From contig JAEYYW010000082.1 of the NCBI GenBank assembly GCA_023428265.1, forward strand, positions 1 to 31,285: 31,285 nucleotides of DNA. Reading direction: 5' to 3'. Each line of letters starts with the position of its first letter. Position 1 is the stretch's first letter. The notes under the pieces are model-generated. The model was given only the letters and a program-made list of their open reading frames with translations. It was not told the origin of the DNA and made no database searches. Positions 22,544-30,192 of this stretch are shown here, piece after piece. This DNA comes from Bacillota bacterium. Its GTDB lineage: Bacteria; Bacillota; Clostridia; Christensenellales; UMGS416. Made by a program: the position numbers and the translations under genes.

Positions 22544-22914
22544 AATGTCTCCTCTCGTATAAGGGCGCAATGACCAAGGCAGACGGCTGAACGGCCCAGG
22601 GTATTGCCCCGGCGCCCACAGGCAGACAGGGAAAAACGCTACGTCGTGCGGCTATCTGGATGACTCAGTGCAACCTATGAAATTGTACAAATCGTAACAT
22701 ATGCCAATCTGGCAATACAATGAACAATAATTGGTATCTGGCAATGGAGTATAATTTGGGGTTTCTTTCTGAAATGATGGCGCAATTACCATTATGATAA
22801 GGTTACAACAAGGACACATTCACATAAGGCAGCGCTCCAGGCCAACCGACGAGAGGCTTTTTCGATAAGTGCCAAACGCCTGCGGCGCCGGACTGGCCGG
22901 ATAAAGAATGCCGT
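22544..22914. other. Gene-free stretch upstream of the GH18 gene
   Basis: No gene is supported here. The part at 22,676-22,800 is AT-rich and probably holds the GH18 promoter. The best minus-strand pair I see is TTGTAT with TACGAT at 18-base spacing, overlapping an 11-base inverted repeat gccaatctggc near 22,704-22,714 that could be an operator. The part 22,820-22,914 is GC-rich with small CCGG hairpins but no T-run, so no terminator is assigned to the small membrane gene. Confidence 0.4.
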
Positions 22915-23106
22915 TTATGTGGGCAGGAAACCCGCCGAGAACACAAACATCAGCAGAAGAACCACGGCGCCGGCGATCAGTGCAAACTTCAGCAGTTTCG
23001 CAACCACCTTCACCGCCAGAATCACCAGAATCACCGCGCCGACCACCCAGATGATGTCGGCGGCGTTGAACTGCGACACAATCGACTGCACATTGGCCCA
23101 ATCCAT
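22915..23106 (-). CDS. Small membrane protein, hypothetical
   Basis: A 63-residue protein with a short polar N-terminus (MDWANVQSIVSQFNAAD) and two hydrophobic helices (IIWVVGAVILVILAVKVVAKL and ALIAGAVVLLLMFVFS), probably a hairpin in the membrane. I do not recognise a family. ATG 23106 has GGGAGG ten bases upstream. An in-frame ATG at 23145 would overlap the end of the preceding gene and is less likely. It follows the NTF2-like gene by 29 bases, in the same direction as recF. Confidence 0.65.
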   Translation of the reverse strand: MDWANVQSIVSQFNAADIIWVVGAVILVILAVKVVAKLLKFALIAGAVVLLLMFVFSAGFLPT

Positions 23107-23135
23107 TGGTATCCATCCTCCCTGCAAATGCTTCG

Positions 23136-23537
23136 TCAGCGGCACTCCAGCCGGCTGCCCCGGGTGTACTGGCAGCGCGCAGGATCCAGCACCCGGATGT
23201 CGCGGATGCGGAACAGCGCCCGCGTGAGGATCACCACGCCAAGCACACGGCTTGGGTCATCGGCGGTGAGCACAAGGCAGCTGTCCATCCTGGGCAGGTC
23301 CAGCGCTTCGGCCCGGCCCTTCAGATAACCCCGCCACACCTTGTTTGGCCGGGGCAGCGCCCGCAGATCTGCCGCCTTGGCATCCAGCGCCTTGCAGACG
23401 CTGCCGCGGCCTTTGTGCTCATAGAAATTGTTATACGCCATATAGGTGGCCTTTTGGGAAAGCTTCCGGTTCAGCTCCGAAAAATCGCACCGGTTGTAGC
23501 ACCGCGCATACAGCGCCAACGCCTTTTCCTCGGTCAA
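23136..23537 (-). CDS. Small cytosolic protein, possibly NTF2-like fold
   Basis: A 133-residue protein without signal peptide. The pattern YARCYNRCDFSELNRKLSQKATYMAYNNFYEHKGRGSV is reminiscent of NTF2/SnoaL-like small domains (helix, short loop, Tyr/Phe-rich strand, then a gly-rich turn); this is an impression and not a proven family. The second half has strand-like LVLTADDPSRVLGVVILTRA and a basic, Cys-containing tail. The start is TTG 23537 with GGAGG 9 bases upstream. It lies 50 bases downstream of recF and 29 upstream of the small membrane gene, probably one transcript. The function is unknown. Confidence 0.65.
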   Translation of the reverse strand: MTEEKALALYARCYNRCDFSELNRKLSQKATYMAYNNFYEHKGRGSVCKALDAKAADLRALPRPNKVWRGYLKGRAEALDLPRMDSCLVLTADDPSRVLGVVILTRALFRIRDIRVLDPARCQYTRGSRLECR

Positions 23538-23587
23538 GAGGCCACGCCTCCATCCATGCTATAGTATGCCTAACCATTGATTCGCTA

Positions 23588-24682
23588 TCAGTGCCTTTTT
23601 ACCTGCCCGTCTTTCACTTCATACAGAGAAATTGGCATGTGGCGCATCTCGTCTTCCACCTTCACGCAGGTGATGAACGCCTGCACACCCTCCACCGCCT
23701 TCATCAGCCCCGCCCTGCGGCTGCCGTCCAGCTCGCTCAGAACATCATCCAGTATGAGGATGGGCGGCTCGCCGGTGGCCTCGCCCATCACACTGAGCTC
23801 GCCCAGCTTCAGGGCCAGCGCCGCCGTGCGGTGCTGCCCCTGTGAGCCGTAGAGCCTCAGATCATAGCCATTCACCAGAAGCGTGAAGTCGTCACGGTGG
23901 GGCCCCTGGCCGGTGCTGCCGCGCTTCACGTCGCTCTCGCGGCCATTGGCGAGCAGCCGCTTCAGCTCTTCCTCCGCCTCGCCTGCCGCGCCGGATTCCA
24001 GAGACGCCAGATATTTCGGCTCCAGCCGCTCGGCGTTGGCCAGCTTCCCATGGGCCACAACCGCGGCCTCAAAAAGCTCCCCGGCATACTTGCGGCGTTT
24101 GATGAATATCCGCGCGCCGCTGCGGGCCAGCTGCTCATCCCACACATCCAGCGTGTCAATGAGCTTGGGGTTGAAGGCGATGGACTTTAGCAGCGCGTTG
24201 CGTTGCATGAGCGCCTTTTGATAATTTTGCAGGTCATAAAAATAGTTGGCGTCGGTCTGGGAAATGTCCATATCCAGAAAGCGCCGCCGCACCGCCGGGC
24301 CCGCCTTGATCAGCTCCAGGTCTTCCGGCGCAAACATCACGGCGTTCACATGGCCCATCAGCTCGCCGGCCCTCCTGGCCGGCAGGCCGTTCACCTTCAG
24401 AAGCTTGCGGCCCAGCTGGTTCAGCCCGATCTCCACGGTGTGGGTGCCGTCCTGGTGGCGGGCCTCGGCCTTGATGTAGGCGGTCTGCTCGTTCCAGCGG
24501 ATCAGCTCCCGGTCGTGGTTGGTGCGGTGGCTGCGGCCGGTGCAGCAGTAATAGATGCTCTCCACGATGTTTGTCTTGCCCTGCGCGTTTTTGCCCACAA
24601 ACACAGTAGTGCCCGGCCCCGGCGCGAGTTCGAGCGGGGCAAGGTTGCGATATCGGGCCAGCGTGAGGGATTTCAGATGCAC
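23588..24682 (-). CDS. recF: DNA replication and repair protein RecF
   Basis: A 364-residue SMC-like ATPase that loads RecA at single-strand gaps with RecO and RecR. Visible are Walker A GKNAQGKT (residues 30-37), the ABC-type signature YGSQGQHRTAALALKLGE, Walker B LILDDVLSELD and the family segments TGRSHRTNHDRELIRW and GQGPHRDDFTLLVNG. The length is normal. The start is GTG 24682 with AGGAG 6 bases upstream, giving MHLKSLTLARYRNL, a standard RecF beginning. In most Firmicutes recF follows dnaA-dnaN near the origin; here no dnaA, dnaN or gyrB is in the window and its neighbours are a J-domain gene and small hypothetical genes. Confidence 0.97.
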   Translation of the reverse strand: MHLKSLTLARYRNLAPLELAPGPGTTVFVGKNAQGKTNIVESIYYCCTGRSHRTNHDRELIRWNEQTAYIKAEARHQDGTHTVEIGLNQLGRKLLKVNGLPARRAGELMGHVNAVMFAPEDLELIKAGPAVRRRFLDMDISQTDANYFYDLQNYQKALMQRNALLKSIAFNPKLIDTLDVWDEQLARSGARIFIKRRKYAGELFEAAVVAHGKLANAERLEPKYLASLESGAAGEAEEELKRLLANGRESDVKRGSTGQGPHRDDFTLLVNGYDLRLYGSQGQHRTAALALKLGELSVMGEATGEPPILILDDVLSELDGSRRAGLMKAVEGVQAFITCVKVEDEMRHMPISLYEVKDGQVKRH

Positions 24683-24742
24683 GGAAAGCTCCTGGGCGGG
24701 GATGGTAATAGGATAAGCTGAAACAAGGAGCGGTGCAAGAAG

Positions 24743-24863
24743 TTATTTGTGCCTTGGATAATGCTCAACCTTTTCCACCTTCAACCCTTCGATTTGCTTT
24801 ATCAGCTTCTTTTGATGCTCGGAGCAAAAACGAAAATCCCATTCAATATCCCTTTTGCATCAT
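24743..24863 (-). pseudogene. Possible small gene with a frameshift, unrecognised
   Basis: On the minus strand ATG 24863 (with AGGTG 9 bases upstream) starts MMQKGY and then meets TGA at 24845-24843. One extra T there would explain it. With it removed the frame continues EWDFRFCSEHQKKLIKQI, then EGLKVEKVEHYPRHK to TAA at 24743, a protein-like charged helix and tail. The second part alone is open from 24859 but lacks a start codon. It may be a decayed gene, a sequencing error or chance. It lies between the J-domain gene and recF, same strand. Confidence 0.3.
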
Positions 24864-24916
24864 CTCCCGCAGCACCTCGGCAATCGGCGAGATTGATTAC
24901 CCTCGGTCCCCCATCG

Positions 24917-25369
24917 CTATGTCCCCTTTCCCACCAGTTTCCTATAGTTCTCCATAAGCTCGATGAATTGTTCCGCATCTCCGCCCACATCCGGGTGCAG
25001 CTTTAAAGCCAGCTGCCGGAACTTCCTCTTGATTGCTTCTGCATCGGCATCAGGCGGCAGCCCGAACCGGGCAAGCAGCGCCGGGTCAAACAACCCTTCG
25101 TGGAGGATCCCATTGTCCTGATAAATACGGTAATACACAGAGAAGAAATACTCGTCGAGCACCGTCCGATATTGCTCCCTGTCCATTGCCAGCAATAGCT
25201 CCAAGGGGTAGCGGGCTTTCCCGCGCCCGCGCTCATGCAGGTCAAAGAAGGCCTCCCACACAGTATCCTTGCCGGCCGGCAGGGTGTCGGAACCGAAGCG
25301 CAGGCGAGCCTCCAGCTTTTTGAGCTGGCGGAGCTTCTTCTTCAGTTCAGATGAGGCTATGGCTGGCAT
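24917..25369 (-). CDS. J-domain protein with the J domain at the C-terminus
   Basis: A 150-residue protein. The N-terminal part is a charged helix (SSELKKKLRQLKKLEARLR) followed by an unassigned helical region (DTVWEAFFDLHERGRGKARYPLE). The last ~50 residues are a J domain: FGLPPDADAEAIKRKFRQLALKL, HPD at 125-127, then GGDAEQFIELMENYRKLVG. J domains stimulate the ATPase of DnaK. There is no Gly/Phe region or zinc centre, so it is not DnaJ itself but a specialised co-chaperone. ATG 25369 follows GGAGACGAAAGCTTG; an adjacent TTG or an in-frame ATG at 25522 are alternatives, the latter running through the divergent promoter region. The client is unknown. Confidence 0.82.
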   Translation of the reverse strand: MPAIASSELKKKLRQLKKLEARLRFGSDTLPAGKDTVWEAFFDLHERGRGKARYPLELLLAMDREQYRTVLDEYFFSVYYRIYQDNGILHEGLFDPALLARFGLPPDADAEAIKRKFRQLALKLHPDVGGDAEQFIELMENYRKLVGKGT

Positions 25370-25513
25370 CAAGCTTTCGTCTCCGTTTGTCCGTGTAACC
25401 CCAAACGTTTGGAAGCGGCCAAATGATTTCCATTGTGGGCTTTTCAAAGGCAAACATGCCGCTGTGCCTGGCGTTGTCCTGCCTTTGCCTGAAGTGATGA
25501 ATGCCTTTGGTTC

Positions 25514-25542
25514 ATCATACACAGTTCTTCATAGCTATACAA
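25514..25542 (-). promoter_or_regulatory. Promoter of the J-domain gene
   Basis: On the minus strand TTGTAT (25537-25542), 17 bases and TATGAT (25514-25519). It would give a leader of about 140 bases. It is back to back with the amidase promoter. Confidence 0.45.
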
Positions 25543-25551
25543 CCATGCATT

Positions 25552-25560
25552 TGCTATACT
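25552..25560 (+). promoter_or_regulatory. Extended -10 promoter of the amidase gene
   Basis: TGCTATACT: an extended -10 TG plus TATACT (25555-25560), with no good -35 at 17 bases. The Shine-Dalgarno GGGGAGG (25576-25582) follows closely, so the leader would be very short. Confidence 0.4.
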
Positions 25561-25587
25561 GTTGCCAGACCCATTGGGGAGGCGTAT

Positions 25588-27015
25588 ATGAAACCGGAAC
25601 ACAGCAGCGAAATCCTTTCCTTGCAAGCCAGCTGGGAGGAGGGCGGGCCCGGCCCGGCGGAGTGGCTGGCAGACACCCAGCGAAAGATCGCCGCGTTGGA
25701 CAGCTCCGGCCCATGCCTCAACGCGGTGCTGGAGTGGAACCCTGAGGCGGAGGGCATCGCCGCCGCCCTTGCGCGGGAGCGGGAGACCACCGGCCGCAGA
25801 AGCCCGCTGCATGGCATCCCGGTGCTGCTGAAGGACAATATCGACACTGCCGACGGCATGCACACCTCCGCCGGCAGCCTGGCGCTGGCAGATCGCTTCG
25901 CAGCCAAAGACGCCTTCGTGGCCGCCCGCTTGCGGGCAGCCGGGGCTGTGCTGTGCGGCAAGGCAAACATGACCGAGTTTGCCAACTTCATGGCGGAAAA
26001 CATGCCCAATGGCTACTCCAGCCGGGGCGGGCAGGTGAAGAGCCCCTGGCGGGCAGACGCCGATCCCTCCGGCTCTTCCACCGGATCGGCGGTGGCGGTG
26101 GCGGCGGGCTATGTGCCGCTGGCCATCGGCACGGAAACCTGCGGTTCGATCATCAGCCCCTCTGCCGCAGCCGGTGTGGTGGGCCTCAAGCCCACCGTGG
26201 GCTGGGTGAGCCGCGCGGGCATTCTGCCGATCGCCCCCTCGCAGGACGTGGCCGGCCCCATCGCCCGGAGCGTGGCCGACTGCGCGCTGGCCTTTCAGTG
26301 GATGGCGGGGTTCGACGCGGATGACCCCTCCACCGGCCAATGCGTGGGCCGCGCCGTGCCAGGCCCTGAGTGCCTGGAGGATGGAGATCTCCGGGGTGTC
26401 CGGCTTGGTTTGTGGGAGCTCGATGAGGATGACAAGCCCGTAAGGCAGCCGGCATTCTTCAGCGCGGTGAAGGCGCTGGAGACGCTGGGGGCTGAGATTG
26501 TGCCCTACTCACCGCCAAAAGGCGTGGGAAGCGCTATGATTACGGTGCTGACCCATGAGTTTGCACCGGCGATGGACGCCGCGCTGCGCCATGGCAGCGG
26601 AGCCATCCGCACCATGGCCCAAATCGCATCCTTCCATGAAGCCCATCGGGAAGCTTGCCTGCGCCATGGGCAGAAATACATACTGGACGCCCTTGCCCTG
26701 CGCCGGCCCATGCTGACGCAGGAATACTTCGAGGCCAGGCAGAGAGCCAGAGACGGCCTGAGGGATCTTCGGCGGGGCTTTGAGCAGTTGCGGCTGGACG
26801 CAGTGGTGAGCAAAACGGGGTTGATGGCCTTTCCTGTGACCGGTTGCCCGGCGCTCACGCTGCCGGTGGGTGTGGATGGCGAAACCGGCCTGCCGGTGCC
26901 GCTGACGCTGAACGGCCTGCCCTTTTCCGAGGGCGCATTGCTGAGGATCGGCGCGGCATTGGAGCGCGCTGTCGGCATTGGCAGCAGACCGCCTTGTGTG
27001 GAAACGAACGGTTGA
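25588..27015 (+). CDS. Amidase, amidase-signature family
   Basis: A 475-residue hydrolase of the Ser-cisSer-Lys amidase-signature family. The triad is readable: K82 in HGIPVLLKDNIDT, cis-Ser S163 in DPSGSSTGSAVAVAAG and the nucleophile S187 in GTETCGSIISPSA, with the usual 24-residue serine spacing. Other landmarks are GKANMTEFANFM and VGLKPTVGWVSRAGILPIAPSQD. The family includes GatA and peptide amidases. No gatB or gatC is adjacent, and the C-terminal half differs from GatA, so a stand-alone amidase acting on peptide or small-molecule amides is more likely. ATG 25588 has GGGGAGG 5 bases upstream. An in-frame ATG at 25501 lies before the promoter and is rejected. The substrate is unknown. 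Confidence 0.92.
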   Translation: MKPEHSSEILSLQASWEEGGPGPAEWLADTQRKIAALDSSGPCLNAVLEWNPEAEGIAAALARERETTGRRSPLHGIPVLLKDNIDTADGMHTSAGSLALADRFAAKDAFVAARLRAAGAVLCGKANMTEFANFMAENMPNGYSSRGGQVKSPWRADADPSGSSTGSAVAVAAGYVPLAIGTETCGSIISPSAAAGVVGLKPTVGWVSRAGILPIAPSQDVAGPIARSVADCALAFQWMAGFDADDPSTGQCVGRAVPGPECLEDGDLRGVRLGLWELDEDDKPVRQPAFFSAVKALETLGAEIVPYSPPKGVGSAMITVLTHEFAPAMDAALRHGSGAIRTMAQIASFHEAHREACLRHGQKYILDALALRRPMLTQEYFEARQRARDGLRDLRRGFEQLRLDAVVSKTGLMAFPVTGCPALTLPVGVDGETGLPVPLTLNGLPFSEGALLRIGAALERAVGIGSRPPCVETNG

Positions 27016-27245
27016 GATTATCATTATTTCCATATATTCCGCTAAGAATTTTGGTAAAATTTCTATGAATAATCAAACGCTTGCGGCAATAGGTCATAAT
27101 TTATTCATAATTGCCTGTTATACTGACAAAATCAGGGGCTGCTGAGAGCGTCTCACAGCCTTATTTGGCTTCTCCGCAACAGTGCGGAGCCCTTTCAACG
27201 ACTGACACAGTACGATTCCGATCGATGCACCAAGGAGGCAGGATC
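27016..27245 (+). promoter_or_regulatory. Leader of the NlpC/P60 gene with two hairpins
   Basis: After an AT-rich segment (27,020-27,130) with a -10-like TATACT at 27119-27124 but no convincing -35, two hairpins follow. The first is GGCTG-TGAGA/TCTCA-CAGCC (27137-27160, one bulged C). The second is CTCCGCA/TGCGGAG (27172-27189) with an ACAG loop. Neither has a T-run. The rest up to the Shine-Dalgarno is unstructured. Wall hydrolase genes in Firmicutes are often under riboswitches such as ydaO, but I do not see that consensus here. Confidence 0.4.
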
Positions 27246-28676
27246 ATGCAATCGCAGCCAAACACAACCCACCCTGCCCTGATTGTAAAACGAACAATGA
27301 AAAGAAACCCCCGGCGCACCGTGACAAGAATCCTGAGCTTTGCGCTGGCCGCGGCAATCGCGTTCTCATTGATCCCCATGGCGACAGCTTCCGCAGCGTC
27401 ATTGAAGGAAGGCATGTCCGGCACGGCAGTCAAGGCATTGCAGCAGCAGCTGGTGAAGCGCGGCTATCTGAGCGGCGCCGACGGCAAATATGGCAAAGGC
27501 ACCACCGCCGCCGTGAAGCTATTCCAGCAGCATGCGGGCCTCACCGCCGACGGCGTGGCCGGTTCGGCCACACAAGACGCGCTGAACAAGATTTCCGGAG
27601 ACGGCAAGACCAATCTGACGCTGAAGGTTGGCAGCGATTCCAGCCAGGTCACGATCCTGCAGAAGAAGCTGGCCGCGCTGGGTTATCTCTCCATCAGTTC
27701 CTATACCGCCCATTATGGCACCGCCACAAAGGATGCCGTGGTAAAATTCCAAAAAGCGGCGAAACTCACCGCTGACGGCGTGGCCAACCCCAAAACACTG
27801 ATCAAGGTTTATTCCGCCAAGGCGTCGGGCGGCTCCTCCTCCCCGGAGGGCACGAGCCTGAAAAAAGGCATGTCCGGCGCGGCGGTCAAAACGCTGCAGA
27901 CCCATCTGGTCAAGCGCGGCTATCTCAAATCCGCCGATGGCAAGTTTGGCAGCGGTACGGCAACCGCAGTCAAGCTCTTTCAAAAGCAGGCAGGGCTGAA
28001 AGCCGACGGCGTCGCCGGAGCCACCACGCAGAACCTGCTCTATAAGCTCACCGGCACCGGCAAAACCAACCAGACGTTAAAGTCCGGCCAGAAGTCCAGT
28101 GAGGTCACGATCCTGCAAAAGCGGCTGGAAGCGCTGGGATATCTGGACACCAGCACCTTTACCACAACCTTTGACACGGCCACGAAAAACGCGGTGATCA
28201 AGTTTCAGAAGAAGGCGGGCCTCACCGCCGACGGCGCTGCCGGCCCGATGACGCTGATCAGGCTTTATTCCCCCTCCGCGCCGGTCTATATGACAAAGGG
28301 CGAGAAGGTTGTGTCCGCGGCCAAGCAGTATTTGGGCAAAAAGTATGTGTATGGCACCGCCGGCCCCTCCACGTTTGACTGTTCGGGCTTGGTGTATTAT
28401 GTCTATAAGCACCACTTCGGCATCACGGTGCCGCGCTCCTCCAAGAGCATGATCAACGCCGGTGTGGCGGTGGAGGGCGGCTTGAAGAACGCCAAGCCCG
28501 GCGACATCCTGTGCTTCGGCAATACGCTTTCCACAGTGGGCCATGTGGCGTTTTATATCGGCAACAACCAGTATCTGCACGCACCGCAGACCGGCGATGT
28601 GGTGAGGATTGAAACGCTGAGCCAGAAGCGGATCAACACCTGCGTGGCGGTGCGGAGGATTTTCACATCTGATTGA
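27246..28676 (+). CDS. Secreted NlpC/P60 peptidase with four peptidoglycan-binding domains
   Basis: A 476-residue exported wall hydrolase. The basic N-terminus and helix (RTVTRILSFALAAAIAFSLIPMATASAAS) form a signal peptide. Four PG_binding_1 domains follow at about 53-116, 126-190, 205-268 and 278-342, alternating between two types (A-B-A-B). The NlpC/P60 domain (346-476) has catalytic C379 in FDCSGLVYYVY, H433 in VGHVAFYIG and H445 in YLHAPQTG, so it should be an active gamma-D-glutamyl-meso-DAP-type endopeptidase. ATG 27246 has AGGAGG 7 bases upstream; in-frame ATG 27297 (MKRNPRR) is an alternative that gives a more standard signal peptide length. A strong terminator follows, so it is monocistronic. 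Confidence 0.94.
   Translation: MQSQPNTTHPALIVKRTMKRNPRRTVTRILSFALAAAIAFSLIPMATASAASLKEGMSGTAVKALQQQLVKRGYLSGADGKYGKGTTAAVKLFQQHAGLTADGVAGSATQDALNKISGDGKTNLTLKVGSDSSQVTILQKKLAALGYLSISSYTAHYGTATKDAVVKFQKAAKLTADGVANPKTLIKVYSAKASGGSSSPEGTSLKKGMSGAAVKTLQTHLVKRGYLKSADGKFGSGTATAVKLFQKQAGLKADGVAGATTQNLLYKLTGTGKTNQTLKSGQKSSEVTILQKRLEALGYLDTSTFTTTFDTATKNAVIKFQKKAGLTADGAAGPMTLIRLYSPSAPVYMTKGEKVVSAAKQYLGKKYVYGTAGPSTFDCSGLVYYVYKHHFGITVPRSSKSMINAGVAVEGGLKNAKPGDILCFGNTLSTVGHVAFYIGNNQYLHAPQTGDVVRIETLSQKRINTCVAVRRIFTSD
27402..28271 (+). repeat. A-B-A-B duplication of peptidoglycan-binding domains
   Basis: Residues 53-190 and 205-342 of the NlpC/P60 protein are two copies of a two-domain unit. The A domains share LK.GMSG.AVK.LQ..LVKRGYL and DGVAG.TTQ-like ends. 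The B domains share SS.VTILQK.L.ALGYL and TATK.AV.KFQK. This shows duplication of a pair and not of single domains. Confidence 0.85.
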
Positions 28677-28693
28677 AACTCATGAAACCCTGG

Positions 28694-28724
28694 AAGCCAT
28701 GCGGAGCATCCGCATGGCTTTTTT
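28694..28724 (+). terminator. Intrinsic terminator of the NlpC/P60 gene
   Basis: aagccatgcgga (28694-28705) and its exact complement (28709-28720) form a 12-bp stem with a 3-base loop, giving a T-run of six (28719-28724). It starts 17 bases past the stop. Confidence 0.95.
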
Positions 28725-28786
28725 GTTGCCGCGCGCCCGGTGCCCTCCTCCGCTTTGTGCGGCATCAATTTTCTTGAGTCAAGCGG

Positions 28787-30133
28787 ATGGAGCTTTTCTT
28801 TTTGCCGAATACCGGGTATTATAGACAAGAAATTCGATATGTCGAAAATAAACGAAAGCCAAGTAAAAAGCCATTGAAATTTAAAGATTTGCAAATCGCC
28901 CCCCAGATCCTGAAAGCACTGGAAAACGAACAATATGACACCCCCACGCCCATCCAGCAGCAAGCGATCCCTCCGGCTCTGGAGGGCCGCGATCTGCTGG
29001 GCTGCGCCCAGACCGGCACCGGCAAGACCGCCGCGTTCGCGGTGCCCACACTGCAACGGCTGAGCCAAAGAAGCACTGGCGCGTCGCAGCATCGCCACAT
29101 ACGGTCCCTCGTGCTCACCCCCACAAGGGAGCTTGCCGTGCAGATTTACGAGAGCTTCTGCACCTACGGGCAGTTCACCGGCATCCGCGCCGCGGTGATC
29201 TTCGGCGGTGTGTCGCAGGCCCCGCAGGAGCAGGCGCTCCGGCGGGGGGTGGACATTTTGGTGGCCACGCCGGGCCGGCTGGTGGATCTGATGGGCCAGG
29301 GTCTGGTGAACTTGCGCCATGTGGAGATCCTGACGCTGGACGAAGCCGACCGCATGCTCGATATGGGCTTCATCCACGACGTGAGAAAAATCGTGGCACA
29401 AGTGCCGGATCAGCGGCAGACGCTGTTTTTTTCCGCCACGATGCCGCCGGAAATTGTGGAGATTTCCCAGTCCATCCTGCGCAATCCGGTCAGGATCTCC
29501 ATCACCCCGGAGACTCCGACGGTGGAAGCCATCGATCAGTCTGTTTACTTTGTGGACAAGGCCAACAAGCGGAACCTGCTGCTGCACCTGCTGGAGGACG
29601 ATACCATCCGCTCGGCCCTGGTGTTTACACGCACCAAACACGGTGCGGACCGCGTGGTGCGGGAGCTGAAGAAGAGCAACGTGCGCGCCCAGGCCATCCA
29701 TGGCGACAAGTCGCAGGTGGCGCGGCAAAAGGCGCTGAAGGAGTTTAAGGCCGGGCATATCCGCGTTCTGGTGGCAACCGACATCGCGGCACGGGGGCTG
29801 GACATTGACGAGCTGTCTCACGTGATCAACTATGACCTGCCCAACATCCCGGAGACCTATGTGCACCGGATCGGCCGCACCGGCCGGGCCGGCCACGGCG
29901 GGGTTTCGATGTCCATGTGTGATTTTGATGAAAAGAAGCTGTTGAAAGACATCGAAAAGCTCATCGGCAAGCCAATCCCGGTGGTGGAAGATCATCCTTA
30001 TCCGATGATGATTCACGAATCCCTGCCAAAGCCCCCGCCACAGCCCCGGCGCACACCGCCCCAGTCTGTGGGCGGGCATCGGGTGCAGCGGCAGGGCAAT
30101 AGAAATCATACGCCACTTAGTCCCAAACCCTGA
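28787..30133 (+). CDS. DEAD-box RNA helicase, RhlE-like
   Basis: A 448-residue ATP-dependent RNA helicase. Motifs in order: Q motif PTPIQQQAI, Walker A AQTGTGKT (to residue 81), PTREL (112-116), GG (140-141), TPGR (161-164), DEAD (185-188), SAT (216-218), then the helicase C domain with ALVFTRTK, VATDIAARGLDI and HRIGRTGRAG. The C-terminal ~70 residues are Pro/Arg-rich, as in RhlE/CshA-type tails that bind RNA. It probably unwinds structured RNA in ribosome assembly or mRNA decay. The start is uncertain: ATG 28787 has no Shine-Dalgarno and adds a tail before the normal family beginning, while in-frame TTG 28874 gives MKFKDLQIAP, which matches the usual MxFxxL start. Confidence 0.93.
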   Translation: MELFFLPNTGYYRQEIRYVENKRKPSKKPLKFKDLQIAPQILKALENEQYDTPTPIQQQAIPPALEGRDLLGCAQTGTGKTAAFAVPTLQRLSQRSTGASQHRHIRSLVLTPTRELAVQIYESFCTYGQFTGIRAAVIFGGVSQAPQEQALRRGVDILVATPGRLVDLMGQGLVNLRHVEILTLDEADRMLDMGFIHDVRKIVAQVPDQRQTLFFSATMPPEIVEISQSILRNPVRISITPETPTVEAIDQSVYFVDKANKRNLLLHLLEDDTIRSALVFTRTKHGADRVVRELKKSNVRAQAIHGDKSQVARQKALKEFKAGHIRVLVATDIAARGLDIDELSHVINYDLPNIPETYVHRIGRTGRAGHGGVSMSMCDFDEKKLLKDIEKLIGKPIPVVEDHPYPMMIHESLPKPPPQPRRTPPQSVGGHRVQRQGNRNHTPLSPKP

Positions 30134-30192
30134 TCAGGAGCGACAGGGGTCCGGTGCCCGATGCAATACTGGTAGGAAGCGTGGGTGGTTTT

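Noticed and set aside
27016..27245. ydaO-type c-di-AMP riboswitch before the NlpC/P60 gene
   Set aside because: The gene type fits, but the conserved sequence blocks and pseudoknot layout are not visible.
28794..28822. Helicase promoter TTTTCT with TATTAT, 17 bases apart
   Set aside because: The -35 is poor. If real it would exclude ATG 28787 and favour TTG 28874, but the evidence is too weak to assign.
28553..30109. Long minus-strand open frame (518 codons) opposite the helicase
   Set aside because: The helicase on the plus strand has every motif in order; the antisense product is His-rich low-quality sequence typical of shadows.
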